Source of the DNA: Pseudomonadota bacterium
GTDB lineage: Bacteria; Pseudomonadota; Gammaproteobacteria; Steroidobacterales; Steroidobacteraceae
Assembly (NCBI GenBank): GCA_025355245.1
Contig: JANXZZ010000270.1
Location: 1 to 64,000, forward strand
Direction: 5' to 3'
DNA: 64,000 bases
Positions 50,213-60,293 of the stretch are shown piece after piece. Numbering within the stretch: position 1 is the first letter of the stretch; every line of letters begins with the position of its first letter. The notes beneath the pieces were generated by a model. That model was not told where the DNA came from. It saw only the letters and a list, made by a program, of their open reading frames with translations, and did no database searches. Made by a program: the position numbers and the translations under genes.

Positions 50213-51481
50213 TCAACCCGGGGTCCGGAGCATTTCCGGCGTGACCAGCACGACGCCCTTCTCGGTGACCTCGAAGCGGCGCTTGTCGGCGGCGACGTCG
50301 ACACCGATGCGCATGCCGTCCGGTACCACGCAACCCTCGTCGAGGATGGCGCGGTTGATGATGCAGTTGCGCCCGACCGTCACGTCCGGCAGCACCACCG
50401 AGGCCTGCACGACCGAGCGCTCCTCGACGTGCACGTCGGAGAACAGCAGCGACTCGCGCACCAGCGCTCCCGAGATGATGCAGCCACCGGCCACGAGCGA
50501 GTTGATTGCGGTGCCGCGGCGCGCGTCGTCATCGAGCACGAACTTCGCCGGCGGGCGCTGCAGCTGGTAGGTCCAGATCGGCCACTCCTCGTCGTAGATG
50601 TTGAGCTCCGGATCGACGTAGACGAGCTCCATGTTGGCCTCGTAAAACGCATCGAGCGTGCCGACGTCGCGCCAGTAGGCCTGCGCGCGCGTACGCACGT
50701 CCTCGAATGCGTAGGCGAACACCTGCAGTTCCGAGAGCGCCGCCGGGATGATGTTTTTGCCGAAGTCGTGCTGCGAATCCTCGCGCGCCGCATCCGCGTT
50801 CAGGAGCTTGTCGAGGAGCCGCGCGTTGAATACGTAGATGCCCATCGAGGCGAGTGCGGTGTCGGCGCGGCCGGGCATGGGCTCGGGGTTGGCAGGCTTC
50901 TCGGTGAACTTCACCACGCGGTTCCATTCCGTCACCGAGAGCACGCCGAATTCCTTCGCGCGCTCGACCGGAACCTCGACGACGCCGATCGTGATGTCGG
51001 CGTTCTTCTCGACGTGGTAGGCGATCATCGGACCGTAGTCCATCTTGTAGATGTGATCGCCGGCCAGCACCAGCACGTGCTTCGGCCGGTGCGCGCGGAT
51101 GTATTCAAGATTCTGGTAGACGGCATCGGCGGTGCCGCGATACCACTGCAGCCCGGTTTGCTGTTGGGCCGGAACCACGTCGACGAATTCGCCGAACTCG
51201 CCTCGCAGGTAGCCCCACCCGCGCTGCACGTGTTCGATGAGCGACTGCGCCTTGTACTGGGTGAGCACCGATATCTGGCGGATTCCGGAGTTCACACAAT
51301 TGGAGAGCACGAAGTCGATGATGCGGAACTTGCCGCCGAATGGCGTTGCCGGCTTCGCGCGGCCGGTGGTCAGCTGCTTCAGGCGCTCGCCGCGACCGCC
51401 GGCCATGACGATGGCCAGCGTGCCGCTGGTTAGCCGGCTCACGTAGCGTCCCGAGCTGCTGCTGGGGCCTTTGCTGCTCAT
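50213..51481 (-). CDS. glgC: glucose-1-phosphate adenylyltransferase
   Basis: LAIVMAGGRGERLKQLTTGRAKPATPFGGKFRIIDFVLSNCVNSGI; VLVLAGDHIYKMDY. Confidence 0.97.
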   Translation of the reverse strand: MSSKGPSSSSGRYVSRLTSGTLAIVMAGGRGERLKQLTTGRAKPATPFGGKFRIIDFVLSNCVNSGIRQISVLTQYKAQSLIEHVQRGWGYLRGEFGEFVDVVPAQQQTGLQWYRGTADAVYQNLEYIRAHRPKHVLVLAGDHIYKMDYGPMIAYHVEKNADITIGVVEVPVERAKEFGVLSVTEWNRVVKFTEKPANPEPMPGRADTALASMGIYVFNARLLDKLLNADAAREDSQHDFGKNIIPAALSELQVFAYAFEDVRTRAQAYWRDVGTLDAFYEANMELVYVDPELNIYDEEWPIWTYQLQRPPAKFVLDDDARRGTAINSLVAGGCIISGALVRESLLFSDVHVEERSVVQASVVLPDVTVGRNCIINRAILDEGCVVPDGMRIGVDVAADKRRFEVTEKGVVLVTPEMLRTPG

Positions 51482-51557
51482 TCGTTCGCCGGCACCATGA
51501 CGGGCCTATGTTACCGTGCATCGGCCGCGCCGCAACCGCGGTGCACGCAGCATCGCC

Positions 51558-53735
51558 GTGAGCGTTTTTCTCGAACAACTCCTCGAGCGGCTGAAGCCGG
51601 ATCTACTGCGCCTCGCCGCCGCGCGGCACGGAGACCCCGGGAGCGTCTTGGGCGCGCACCGGCACGGCGCCCGCACGGTCGTGGTCGTGCTCCTGCCGGA
51701 TGCGGTCCGGGCCCGCCTCAATCGACGCCGTGACCTCCTGCGCTACGGGGTGAGCCCCCTGTTCGCGTGGAGCGGCCGCAGCGAGGGCCTTCCCGAGCGA
51801 TATGTCATCTCCTGGGAGGGCGCGGCCGGCGACTTCCACGAGACCTACGATCCCTACTCGTTCGCCGCCCTCACCCCGCGCGCCGCGCTCGAGCGATTCA
51901 TCGAGGGCACGGGCGTCGAGGCGGCGACGCTATTCGGTGCGCACCCCGAGCGCCGCGCCGGGATCGAGGGCGTCCGGTTCGCGACCTACGCGCCCGCCGC
52001 GGCCAGCGTCGCGGTCGTGCTTAGCCGCACGCGCCGCTGGCCGATGCGCCCACTCGGCAGCTCCGGCGCCTGGGAGTTGTTCCTGCCGGGCGTCGGGCCC
52101 GGGGCACGCTACCGGTTCGACATCGAGTCGCAGAACGGCGGTACGGTCACCCGCAAGACCGATCCCTTCGGCCGGCACTTCGAGCTGCGGCCGCGGCGCG
52201 CGGCGCTGGTCCCGAACGCCGAGCCCTTCCCGTGGACCGACCGAACCTGGCTCGCGCGCCGCCGGCGCAGCGCCGCACCCACGGCCCCCCTCAGCATCTA
52301 CGAGGTGCACTTGGGATCGTGGCGCCGACCCGCCGGTCGGTTCGCGAACTACCGGACGCTGGCTCCGCAGCTCGCCGAGCACGTGCTCGCGCTCGGTTTC
52401 AGCCACGTCGAGCTGCTGCCGCTGACCGAGCATCCCCACGACGACTCGTGGGGCTACCAGGCGACCGGCTATTTCGCACCGACTGCGCGGCACGGGACGC
52501 CGGACGACTTCCGCTGGTTCGTCGACCACCTGCACGGCCGCGGGATCGGCGTCATCCTCGACTGGGTTCCCGGTCACTTCGCGGCCGACGGCCACGCGCT
52601 CGCGTCGTATGACGGCGGCGCACTCTTTGAGTACGCGGATCCGCGCCGTGGGGTGCACCGCGAGTGGGGCACGCGCGTGTTCGACTTCAGCCGGCCCGCG
52701 GTCCGCTCCTTCCTGCTGGCGAGCGCGCGGCTGTGGCTCGAGTCCTTCCACATCGACGGAATCAGGGTCGATGCCGTCGCCTCGATGCTCTACCTCGACT
52801 ACGGCCGCGCGACCGGCGAGTGGCTGCCGAACGCGGACGGCAGTCACCAGCACGAGGCCGCGATCGAGTTCCTGCGGCTCCTCAACCAGATGATCCGCCG
52901 CGACTTCCCCGGCACGCTCAGCATCGCCGAGGAATCGACGGTCTGGCCCGGCGTGACGCTACCCGCAGCGGCGGGCGGTCTCGGCTTCGATCTCAAGTGG
53001 AACATGGGCTTCATGCACGACAGCCTCGCCTACTTCGCCGAGGATCCGCTGTTCCGCCGGCACCACCACGAGCGACTGACCCAGGGGATCCGCTACGCCT
53101 TTGGCGAGCGGCACCTGCTGCCGCTCTCGCACGACGAAGTCGTCCATGAGAAGCGCTCGCTGCTCGGGCGCATGCCGGGCGATCGCTGGCAGCGTTTCGC
53201 GAACCTGCGCCTCCTGTTTGCGTGGCAGTGGATGTTCCCGGGCAAGAAGCTGCTATTCATGGGCGGGGAATTCGCGCAGCCGTCCGAATGGGACCATCGC
53301 CACGAGCTGCCGTGGGCGCTGGCGGCGCTGCCCGGGCACGCGGCGATGATGGCGCTGATCGCAGACCTCAATCGCCTGTACCGCGAGACCGCGGCACTGC
53401 ACACGCTCGATCACGACGCGGAAGGCTTCGCGTGGCTCGATCGCGACGACAGCCTGCGCTCGCTGATCAGCTTCGAGCGCTGGGCGGGAGGAGACGTGGC
53501 CGTGGTCGCGTTCAATTTCACGCCCGTCCCGCGTCTCGGCTATCGCCTCGGCCTGCCGCGCGCCGGTGCCTGGCGCGAGGTCCTCAACACGGACGCGGCG
53601 TACTACGGCGGCAGCAACGTCGGCAACCTCTCGCAGGTCGAGGCAGTGCGGGATCCCGCGATGGGCCGCAGCTATTCGGCAAGCGTAACCCTGCCGCCGC
53701 TGGCGGCGATCGTACTGGTGCCGCACTCACGCTGA
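51558..53735 (+). CDS. glgB: 1,4-alpha-glucan branching enzyme
   Basis: HLGSWRR, VELLPLTEHPHDDSWGYQATGYFAPTARHGTPDDF, IRVDAVASMLYLDYGR, GGEFAQPSEWDH. Confidence 0.96.
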   Translation: MSVFLEQLLERLKPDLLRLAAARHGDPGSVLGAHRHGARTVVVVLLPDAVRARLNRRRDLLRYGVSPLFAWSGRSEGLPERYVISWEGAAGDFHETYDPYSFAALTPRAALERFIEGTGVEAATLFGAHPERRAGIEGVRFATYAPAAASVAVVLSRTRRWPMRPLGSSGAWELFLPGVGPGARYRFDIESQNGGTVTRKTDPFGRHFELRPRRAALVPNAEPFPWTDRTWLARRRRSAAPTAPLSIYEVHLGSWRRPAGRFANYRTLAPQLAEHVLALGFSHVELLPLTEHPHDDSWGYQATGYFAPTARHGTPDDFRWFVDHLHGRGIGVILDWVPGHFAADGHALASYDGGALFEYADPRRGVHREWGTRVFDFSRPAVRSFLLASARLWLESFHIDGIRVDAVASMLYLDYGRATGEWLPNADGSHQHEAAIEFLRLLNQMIRRDFPGTLSIAEESTVWPGVTLPAAAGGLGFDLKWNMGFMHDSLAYFAEDPLFRRHHHERLTQGIRYAFGERHLLPLSHDEVVHEKRSLLGRMPGDRWQRFANLRLLFAWQWMFPGKKLLFMGGEFAQPSEWDHRHELPWALAALPGHAAMMALIADLNRLYRETAALHTLDHDAEGFAWLDRDDSLRSLISFERWAGGDVAVVAFNFTPVPRLGYRLGLPRAGAWREVLNTDAAYYGGSNVGNLSQVEAVRDPAMGRSYSASVTLPPLAAIVLVPHSR

Positions 53736-53769
53736 ACCGGCCGCAGCACGCACCGTCCGGCGCCCACGG

Positions 53770-56379
53770 CTACAGCCAGCGCATCAGCCCGAGTTCGTAG
53801 GGATGCGAGAGCAGCTCGTGGAACGGTACCGCGCGCACCTCCGCCGACAGGCGCCCGCACCAGGGCGGCGTGCACTCGATCGCGAACAGTTCCGCACCGT
53901 CCGCCGCCTTTTCGCCCGTCGGCCGGAATAGCTCGATCGCCACCTCGTGACCGTCGCGAATGGTGCTCCCCTCGCGCGTCGCGCCGAAGGATGTCAGTGG
54001 CGCGCGCTCGAACGGTCCGTCGGGCAGCTCGCGCGTGAGCAGGAGTTCCACGCGCAGATCCGTGGGCGCGAGGCCGCCGAGACTGACGGCGACCGTCATC
54101 TTCACGCGGTCGCCGAAACCGACGCGTTCGGGCCGTTCGGAGGCGAGCCTGAGCGCCACCGTCGGCCACGCGGCACGACTGCGATCGCGCCAGCTCGCGA
54201 GCGCCGCGGCGCCCCGGCAGTCGTCCGCGGCGAGCCGCCTGCCCTGCGTGGCGGCGGGCCGGTACAGCCCCGAAACGTAGTTGCCGACCATGCGGCGCGT
54301 GTTGAACGCGGGCAGCAGCGTTGCCATGGAGCGCTTGGCGCGCTGGATCCAGCGCTTGGGCAGGCGCGCGCTGTCGCGCTCGTAGTAGAGCGGCACGACC
54401 TCGTCCTGCAGGATCTCGTAGAGCGAGCGTGCATCCTCGTCGTCGCGCCGCGTGCCCTCGGCGGTGGAGGACGGTATCGCCCAGCCGTTCTGCCCGTCGA
54501 AGCCCTCGGCCCACCAGCCGTCGAGCACGCTCAGGTTCATCGTGCCGTTGATACCGGCTTTCATGCCGCTCGTGCCGCTCGCCTCGAGCGGATAGACGGG
54601 GTTGTTGAGCCACACGTCGACGCCCGCTACCAGCGAGCGGGCCAGGCCCATGTCGTAGTCTTCGATGAAGACCACTCGGCCGAGGAACTCGGGGCGCTGC
54701 GACATCGCGTAGACTTCCCGAATCATCTGCCGGCCCGGCTCATCGGCCGGGTGCGCCTTGCCAGCGAACAGGAACGCGACTGGCCGGTTGGCGTCGGCGA
54801 CGATCGAGGCGAGCCAGCGCGGATCGCGGAACAGCAGCGTCGCGCGCTTGTAGGTCGCGAAGCGCCGCGCGAAGCCGATCGTCAGCACGTCGGGATTTTC
54901 AGGGTCGATCCAGCGCGCCAGTCGGTGGAAATGCGCGTCGCTGACGTTGTTGCGCCGGCAGCCCTGGCGCAGGCGCGTGCGCACCAGGCGCAGCATGCTC
55001 GCCTTGATCCCCTGCTTGATCTCCCAGAACAGCGGATCCGGCAGCTCGTAGAGAGCGTCCCAGAAACCGGGCTCCGACAGGCGTCGCCGCCAGCCCTCGC
55101 CGAAGCGCGAGTCAAACAGATCCTTCCAGCGCTGGAACAGGAACGTCGGCACGTGCACGCCGTTGGTCACGTAGCCGATCGGGTTGTCCCCGGCCGGAAT
55201 TTCCGGCCATGCCGGCGCGCAGATCTCGCCCGACACGCGCCCGTGGATGCGGCTCACGCCGTTCTGGTGCCGTGACAGGCCGAGCGCCAGGAAGGTCATG
55301 TTGAAATCGGCGCCCGCGCCGTTGCGGCCGAGCGCGAGGAACTCGTTGGCGTCGAGCCCGAGCCGGCGCGCGTAGTCGCCGAAGTGCCGCAGCATCAGGT
55401 CGGGCGGGAAGACGTCATGCCCGGCCGCGACCGGCGTATGGGTCGTGAACACGCAGGCGGCGGCGACCGCGGCGTGCGCCGCCGGGTAGCGCACGCCGCG
55501 ATCGACGAGCTCGCACATGAGCTCGATGCCGAGAAACGCCGCATGGCCCTCGTTGAGGTGCCAGACGGTCGGTGCCAGGCCAAGCGCCCGCAACGCGCGC
55601 ACGCCGCCGATGCCGAGCACGATCTCCTGCTGGATGCGCACCTCGCGATCGCCGCCGTAGAGCTGGTGGGTGATCGCGCGATCCGGCTCGGCGTTCTCCG
55701 GGAGGTTGGTGTCGAGCAGCACCACGGTCACCCGGCCGGCGACCGCGCGCCACAGCTGCGCGGCGACGTCGCGCGCGCCCAGGCGCACCGCCACCTTGAT
55801 CGGCGCACCGCTCGCATCGAGCGCCTTCTCGACGGGCAGGTCGAGCGAACTCAACGCGCGGTACTGCGGCACCTGGTTGCCATCGGCATCGAGCGCCTGC
55901 GTGAAATAACCCTGTCGATAGAGGAGCCCGACCGCAACGAAGGCGAGACCCATGTCGCTGGCTGTCTTGCAGTGGTCCCCGGCGAGGATTCCGAGACCGC
56001 CCGAATAGTTCGGGAAGCTCTCGTGGAAACCGTACTCGGCGCAGAAGTACGCGATCAGGTCGCCGCTCTCGAGGCTCTCCGCCGCGTGCTCGGCGCGCGG
56101 CTCGCGAAGGTACGCATCGAAGCCGCGCAGCACGCGGTGGTACTCGTCAAGAAAGGGCTCTGAGGCCGCCGCCCGATCGAGCGAGGCCTGGTCGATGCAG
56201 CGCAGGAACAGGCGCGGATTTCCGCCGACCGCCGCCCACAGCCCGTCGTCCAGCGTCTCGAAAAGCTTGCGGGTCGGCCGGTGCCAGCTGAATCGCAGGT
56301 TGGTGGCGAGTTCCGCCAGGCGGCGGAGCGCCGGGGGCAGCGCCGGATTGACTTCGAGCGTGAACTTCTGGCCGTTCAT
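53770..56379 (-). CDS. glgP: alpha-glucan phosphorylase (GlgP family)
   Basis: YFCAEYGFHESFPNYSGGLGILAGDHCKTASDMGL; HLNEGHAAFL; YKRATLLFRDPRW; EASGTSGMKAGINGTMNLSVLDGWW. Confidence 0.96.
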   Translation of the reverse strand: MNGQKFTLEVNPALPPALRRLAELATNLRFSWHRPTRKLFETLDDGLWAAVGGNPRLFLRCIDQASLDRAAASEPFLDEYHRVLRGFDAYLREPRAEHAAESLESGDLIAYFCAEYGFHESFPNYSGGLGILAGDHCKTASDMGLAFVAVGLLYRQGYFTQALDADGNQVPQYRALSSLDLPVEKALDASGAPIKVAVRLGARDVAAQLWRAVAGRVTVVLLDTNLPENAEPDRAITHQLYGGDREVRIQQEIVLGIGGVRALRALGLAPTVWHLNEGHAAFLGIELMCELVDRGVRYPAAHAAVAAACVFTTHTPVAAGHDVFPPDLMLRHFGDYARRLGLDANEFLALGRNGAGADFNMTFLALGLSRHQNGVSRIHGRVSGEICAPAWPEIPAGDNPIGYVTNGVHVPTFLFQRWKDLFDSRFGEGWRRRLSEPGFWDALYELPDPLFWEIKQGIKASMLRLVRTRLRQGCRRNNVSDAHFHRLARWIDPENPDVLTIGFARRFATYKRATLLFRDPRWLASIVADANRPVAFLFAGKAHPADEPGRQMIREVYAMSQRPEFLGRVVFIEDYDMGLARSLVAGVDVWLNNPVYPLEASGTSGMKAGINGTMNLSVLDGWWAEGFDGQNGWAIPSSTAEGTRRDDEDARSLYEILQDEVVPLYYERDSARLPKRWIQRAKRSMATLLPAFNTRRMVGNYVSGLYRPAATQGRRLAADDCRGAAALASWRDRSRAAWPTVALRLASERPERVGFGDRVKMTVAVSLGGLAPTDLRVELLLTRELPDGPFERAPLTSFGATREGSTIRDGHEVAIELFRPTGEKAADGAELFAIECTPPWCGRLSAEVRAVPFHELLSHPYELGLMRWL

Positions 56380-56481
56380 GTACTTAGGGAATCCCCGAGA
56401 ATCGCGAGCCGGGAGTCTAGCACCCCGTTGACCCCCCGCTGGAGGCCTCCCGGTCGGATAAATGAACTGACTACTATTACT

Positions 56482-56515
56482 AAGTATTGACTAGTATCTA
56501 GTTAGCTATATACTT
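56482..56515. promoter_or_regulatory. AT-rich promoter/operator region upstream of padR gene
   Basis: ACTAG-TAT-CTAGT palindrome (56490-56502) flanked by AAGTAT/ATACTT inverted arms, directly upstream of the ATG at 56525. Confidence 0.5.
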
Positions 56516-56524
56516 ATCTCCACA

Positions 56525-56962
56525 ATGCAATCTCCTGATGAAATCAGCCCCGATTCCGACCCGACGCCCGCGGAAGCGCTGGACGTCGACGGCCTGGTCA
56601 GGAAGTTCCAGAAGGAACTCAACTCGGGCCTCATCGGGCTCGTGCTCCTCTCGGTGCTCGAGCAGGCGGGCGAGGATTTGTACGGCTACCAGATCGCCAA
56701 GCGCCTGCAGGGCATGAGCGACGGCGGCAGTCCCATGAAGCAGGGCGCACTTTATCCGGTGTTGCGCATGCTCTCCGCCCACGGGCTCCTCGCGAGCCGC
56801 GTCGTGCCCTCCTACTCGGGGCCGCCGCGCCGCTTCTACAAGATCACTGCTGCCGGCCGCGAGACCTTCACGCGCTGGCGCGCGACGTGGCAGGCCACGC
56901 GCGACTTCGTCGACAACGCCGGCGGCTCTCGGGCCGCACCTCCAACCTCCGACCACGAGTGA
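56525..56962 (+). CDS. PadR family transcriptional regulator
   Basis: LNSGLIGLVLLSVLEQAGEDLYGYQIAKRLQGM...MKQGALYPVLRMLSAHGLLASRVVPSYSGPPRRFYKITAAGRE. Confidence 0.94.
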   Translation: MQSPDEISPDSDPTPAEALDVDGLVRKFQKELNSGLIGLVLLSVLEQAGEDLYGYQIAKRLQGMSDGGSPMKQGALYPVLRMLSAHGLLASRVVPSYSGPPRRFYKITAAGRETFTRWRATWQATRDFVDNAGGSRAAPPTSDHE

Positions 56963-56969
56963 GCCGCCC

Positions 56970-57875
56970 ATGAACCGGCCAGCCCCCCGCTCCATCGATC
57001 AATACCTCTCCCAGCTGCGCGACGCGCTCAAGGGCGAGGACCCGGCGCTCATCCAGGACGCGCTCTACGACGCGGAGGAATACCTGCGCGCCGAGCTGGC
57101 TCAGCACCCCGGCAAGAGCGAGGCGGACATGCTCGAGCTCATCGCGAGCACCTACGGCGCGCCCGACGAGGTGGCCGAGGCATACCGCACGACGGAGAAG
57201 ACCGTGCGCGCGGCCCTCAAGCCGCCCGCGCCGCGGCCGAACCGCAGCGCGCTGGGACGCTTCTTCGGCGTGTTTTCCGACAGCCGCGCGTGGATGGCGC
57301 TCTTCTATATGCTGCTGTCGCTCGTGACCGGCATCTTCTACTTCGTCGTGACGATCACCGGGCTTTCGATGTCGGTCGGACTCGGCGCGCTCGTGATCGG
57401 CATTCCCTTTTTCCTGCTCTTCATCGGCTTCACCCGCGTGCTGTCGCTGGTCGAGGGGCGGATGGTCGAGGGCCTGCTCGGCGTGCGCATGCCGCGCCGG
57501 CCGGTGCGCTCGACGCAGGGCGCGCCGCTCGGCACCCGCATCAAGGACATGCTGCTCGACCGGCGCACCTGGACCACGCTCTTCTATCTGCTGCTGATGC
57601 TGCCGCTCGGCATCCTCTACTTCTCGGTCGGCATCTGCATGGTCGTAATCAGCTTCGCCTTCATCGCCGCACCGTTCGCGCAGCTCGTGCACCTCTTCGG
57701 CGTGCCGGACCTGGGCATGCAGATCGACGGCTGGTTCGTGCCGTGGCCGGCAACGGTGCCGCTCGCGATCATCGGCGTCCTGATGCTCGCGGTGTTCCTG
57801 CACGCCGCGCGCGGCCTCGGTGCGGTGCACGGCGAACTCGCGCGCGCGCTGCTGCTGTCGCGGGACCCGGAATGA
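56970..57875 (+). CDS. HAAS/DUF1700-like N-terminus plus putative sensor transmembrane domains
   Basis: IDQYLSQLRDALKGEDPALIQDALYDAEEYLRAELA...STYGAPDEVAEAYR; repeated FYMLLSLVTGIFYFVVTITGLSMS / FYLLLMLPLGILYFSVGICMVVIS. Confidence 0.85.
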   Translation: MNRPAPRSIDQYLSQLRDALKGEDPALIQDALYDAEEYLRAELAQHPGKSEADMLELIASTYGAPDEVAEAYRTTEKTVRAALKPPAPRPNRSALGRFFGVFSDSRAWMALFYMLLSLVTGIFYFVVTITGLSMSVGLGALVIGIPFFLLFIGFTRVLSLVEGRMVEGLLGVRMPRRPVRSTQGAPLGTRIKDMLLDRRTWTTLFYLLLMLPLGILYFSVGICMVVISFAFIAAPFAQLVHLFGVPDLGMQIDGWFVPWPATVPLAIIGVLMLAVFLHAARGLGAVHGELARALLLSRDPE

Positions 57876-58420
57876 GCTGCCCCGCGCCCGCGGACGCCTT
57901 CTTCGAGGCGCACCTCGCCGGCGCCGTCAGCGCGGTCGTTGCCTGGCAGGCCGCGGACATGGAGTGCGAGGGCATGCGCCGGCCCGACGGGCAGGGCCTT
58001 CGCGTGACCTTCCGGGGTGCCGAGGGCGGCGAGCACCTGACGCTTGTGTTCGGCGTGCCGCGGCTCGCCGAAGGCGCGGCCGGGCGCGCGGTTCCGGTCA
58101 ACGTGACGCTGATCCGCGAGGGTGGCTCGATGTACAGCACGCGCGGCGAGGACAAGTGCGTCTTCGACAGCGTGCGCCAGGACGCACTCGAGCCCACGAC
58201 CCCCGAGGCCGCGACCGGGGCCGGCGCCGCTGCCGCGCCGCGTCACTGGCGGATCGAGGCGCACGGCTTCTGCCTCGAGCCCGCGCGCGCCGTCGGTGAC
58301 GGCCGGGATGCGATACTACTGTCCACTTTCGACTTCCGTGGGCAGCTCACATGGGAACCCGATCCGCAGACCTCGCCGCTGTTGCCCGCGAAGCCCGCCG
58401 GCGCCGCACCCCGCCGCTAG
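57872..58420 (+). CDS. hypothetical protein
   Basis: ATGA overlap with upstream gene; 182 aa coding-biased ORF. Confidence 0.7.
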   Translation: MSCPAPADAFFEAHLAGAVSAVVAWQAADMECEGMRRPDGQGLRVTFRGAEGGEHLTLVFGVPRLAEGAAGRAVPVNVTLIREGGSMYSTRGEDKCVFDSVRQDALEPTTPEAATGAGAAAAPRHWRIEAHGFCLEPARAVGDGRDAILLSTFDFRGQLTWEPDPQTSPLLPAKPAGAAPRR

Positions 58421-58905
58421 CGCGGCGCAGCCGCGCGCTCCTGGCGCTGCTCGCGATCGCGAGCCTGCTCGCGAGCACCGCCGTGCCCGCGCAGGAGCCA
58501 CGCCCCGAACCGCTCGCGCAGTTCCCGAGCGCGGAGATCACGCTCGATGCGCACGGCACGGTGCAGCACTTCCACGTCCACATCGCCGCGACCGAGACAC
58601 GTCGCAACCAGGGACTCATGTACGTGAAGTCGCTGCCCACGCACGAGGGCATGCTGTTCTTGTTCGATGCCCCGCAGAGCGCGACCTTCTGGATGAAGAA
58701 CTGTTTGATCTCGCTTGATATCATGTTCGTGGGCGCGGACGGTCGCATCATCCGCATCGCCGAGAATGCGGTGCCGGGCTCGGAGGCGACGATCAGCTCG
58801 ATGGGTAAGGTGCGTGGCGTGCTCGAGCTCGGCAGTGGCGCCGCCCGGCGGTTCGGCATCCAGCCGGGCGACAGGATTCACCACCCCGCCTTCGAGACTC
58901 ACTGA
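58351..58905 (+). CDS. DUF192 domain protein, N-terminal signal/TM segment
   Basis: TRRNQGLMYVKSLPTHEGMLFLFDAPQSATFWMKNCLISLDIMFVGADGRI. Confidence 0.93.
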   Translation: MGTRSADLAAVAREARRRRTPPLARRSRALLALLAIASLLASTAVPAQEPRPEPLAQFPSAEITLDAHGTVQHFHVHIAATETRRNQGLMYVKSLPTHEGMLFLFDAPQSATFWMKNCLISLDIMFVGADGRIIRIAENAVPGSEATISSMGKVRGVLELGSGAARRFGIQPGDRIHHPAFETH

Positions 58906-58995
58906 GCCGCCCGCTCGGGTATCATTGGCGCCGGGCGCGCTGGCAACGGATGCCCGCTATAACCGGCCCTCGCGGCTGCCATCGGAGACAGGATC

Positions 58996-60180
58996 ATGCA
59001 CAGACTGCACACGCGTGCGCTCACGCTCGGCCTCGCCCTTCTCGGCTTCTCCGCGCTCGCGGCGGCGGACGACGATACGGTCGGCAAATGGTACGTGGCG
59101 CCGACGCTCTGGGCCGTGCGCACGGGTACCGACCGGCAGGTCAAGGACGGCGCGGCCTTTGGCCCCGCGCTTGGCAAGAACCTCTCGAACGCCTGGTCCG
59201 TCGAGGCCGCCTTCAGCACCGGCAACTTCGACGGCAAGGCCCCGGTCAACGATCTCACGATCAACGCGCTCAGCATCGACGTGCAGCGACACTTCTACCG
59301 CGACGCGCCGATTCATCCCTACCTGACCTTCGGTGCGGTGCAGTCCGACGAGAGCCGTTCCTCGACCGGCAATTACCAGCGGCAGATGCTGCAGGGCGGC
59401 CTCGGCCTGCTCGCGCACCTCTATACGCAGCCCGATCACTCGGGCGTCCTGCAGGTCCGGCTCGAGGCGAAGGGACGCTGGCACGTGAGCTGGCTGACGG
59501 ACCCGCACCAGGGCGAGCCCGCGGACTTCCTGATGGGCGTGGGCCTGCAGTGGAACTGGGGCGCCGCGGCTGCGCCGGCTCCCGTCGCCAAGGAACTGGT
59601 CGTGCCGCCGGCAGCGCCCGCGCCGCCGGTCGCACCGCCGCCGCCGAAGGACTCCGACGGCGACGGCGTGCCGGATGACATCGATCGCTGTCCGAACACG
59701 CCTCCGGGGGTCAAGGTCGACGCGGTCGGCTGCCCGATCGATTCGGACCACGACGGCGTTCCGGACTACCTCGACAAGTGCCCGGGCACCCCGCCCGGCG
59801 TCAAGGTCGATGCCAACGGCTGCGAGATCGAAGAGATCGTGCTCAAGGGCGTCAACTTCGATTTCAACTCGGCGAAGCTGACGGCGGCGTCCGAGACGGT
59901 GCTCGACGAGGTGGTGGCGCTCCTCAAGCTGCGCCCCGGCGCGCCGGCCATTCTCGGCGGCCACACCGACAGCAAGGGCAAGCCCGCCTACAACCTGAAG
60001 CTTTCCGAGCGGCGTGCCGCGGCCGTTCGCGACTACCTGATCGCGAAGGGCATCCCGGCGCAATCGCTGACCGCGAAGGGCTACGGGGCGACCAAGCCGA
60101 TCGCCTCGAACGCGACCGACGAGGGGCGCGCGCAGAACCGGCGCGTGACGCTCGAGTTCACGCGACTCGCGACGCGGTGA
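58996..60180 (+). CDS. OmpA family outer membrane protein with thrombospondin type 3 repeats
   Basis: N-terminal beta-barrel; two DSDxDGVPDxxDxCPxTPPGVKVDxxGC repeats; GHTDSKGKPAYNLKLSERRAAAVRDYLIAKGI. Confidence 0.95.
   Translation: MHRLHTRALTLGLALLGFSALAAADDDTVGKWYVAPTLWAVRTGTDRQVKDGAAFGPALGKNLSNAWSVEAAFSTGNFDGKAPVNDLTINALSIDVQRHFYRDAPIHPYLTFGAVQSDESRSSTGNYQRQMLQGGLGLLAHLYTQPDHSGVLQVRLEAKGRWHVSWLTDPHQGEPADFLMGVGLQWNWGAAAAPAPVAKELVVPPAAPAPPVAPPPPKDSDGDGVPDDIDRCPNTPPGVKVDAVGCPIDSDHDGVPDYLDKCPGTPPGVKVDANGCEIEEIVLKGVNFDFNSAKLTAASETVLDEVVALLKLRPGAPAILGGHTDSKGKPAYNLKLSERRAAAVRDYLIAKGIPAQSLTAKGYGATKPIASNATDEGRAQNRRVTLEFTRLATR
59650..59828 (+). repeat. two tandem TSP3 calcium-binding repeats in OmpA-like protein
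   Basis: Protein repeats DSDGDGVPDDIDRCPNTPPGVKVDAVGCPI / DSDHDGVPDYLDKCPGTPPGVKVDANGCEI. Confidence 0.9.
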
Positions 60181-60201
60181 AGCGGTGAAGCGGTGAAGCG
60201 G
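60174..60201 (+). repeat. 8-bp tandem repeat (GCGGTGAA x3 plus GCGG)
   Basis: gcggtgaagcggtgaagcggtgaagcgg spanning the ompA stop codon. Confidence 0.95.
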
Positions 60202-60293
60202 CGGGACCGAGTCCCGTCCGCCGGCCGCGCGTTCACGGCGCCGGCACTGGCGCCGCGGGCCCGCGCCGCCCGCTGAGTTCGGGCCAGCCACGC

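Noticed and set aside
48974-51433. 819-aa plus-strand ORF antisense to malQ and glgC
   Set aside because: Shadow ORF; opposite strand carries clear MalQ and GlgC motifs.
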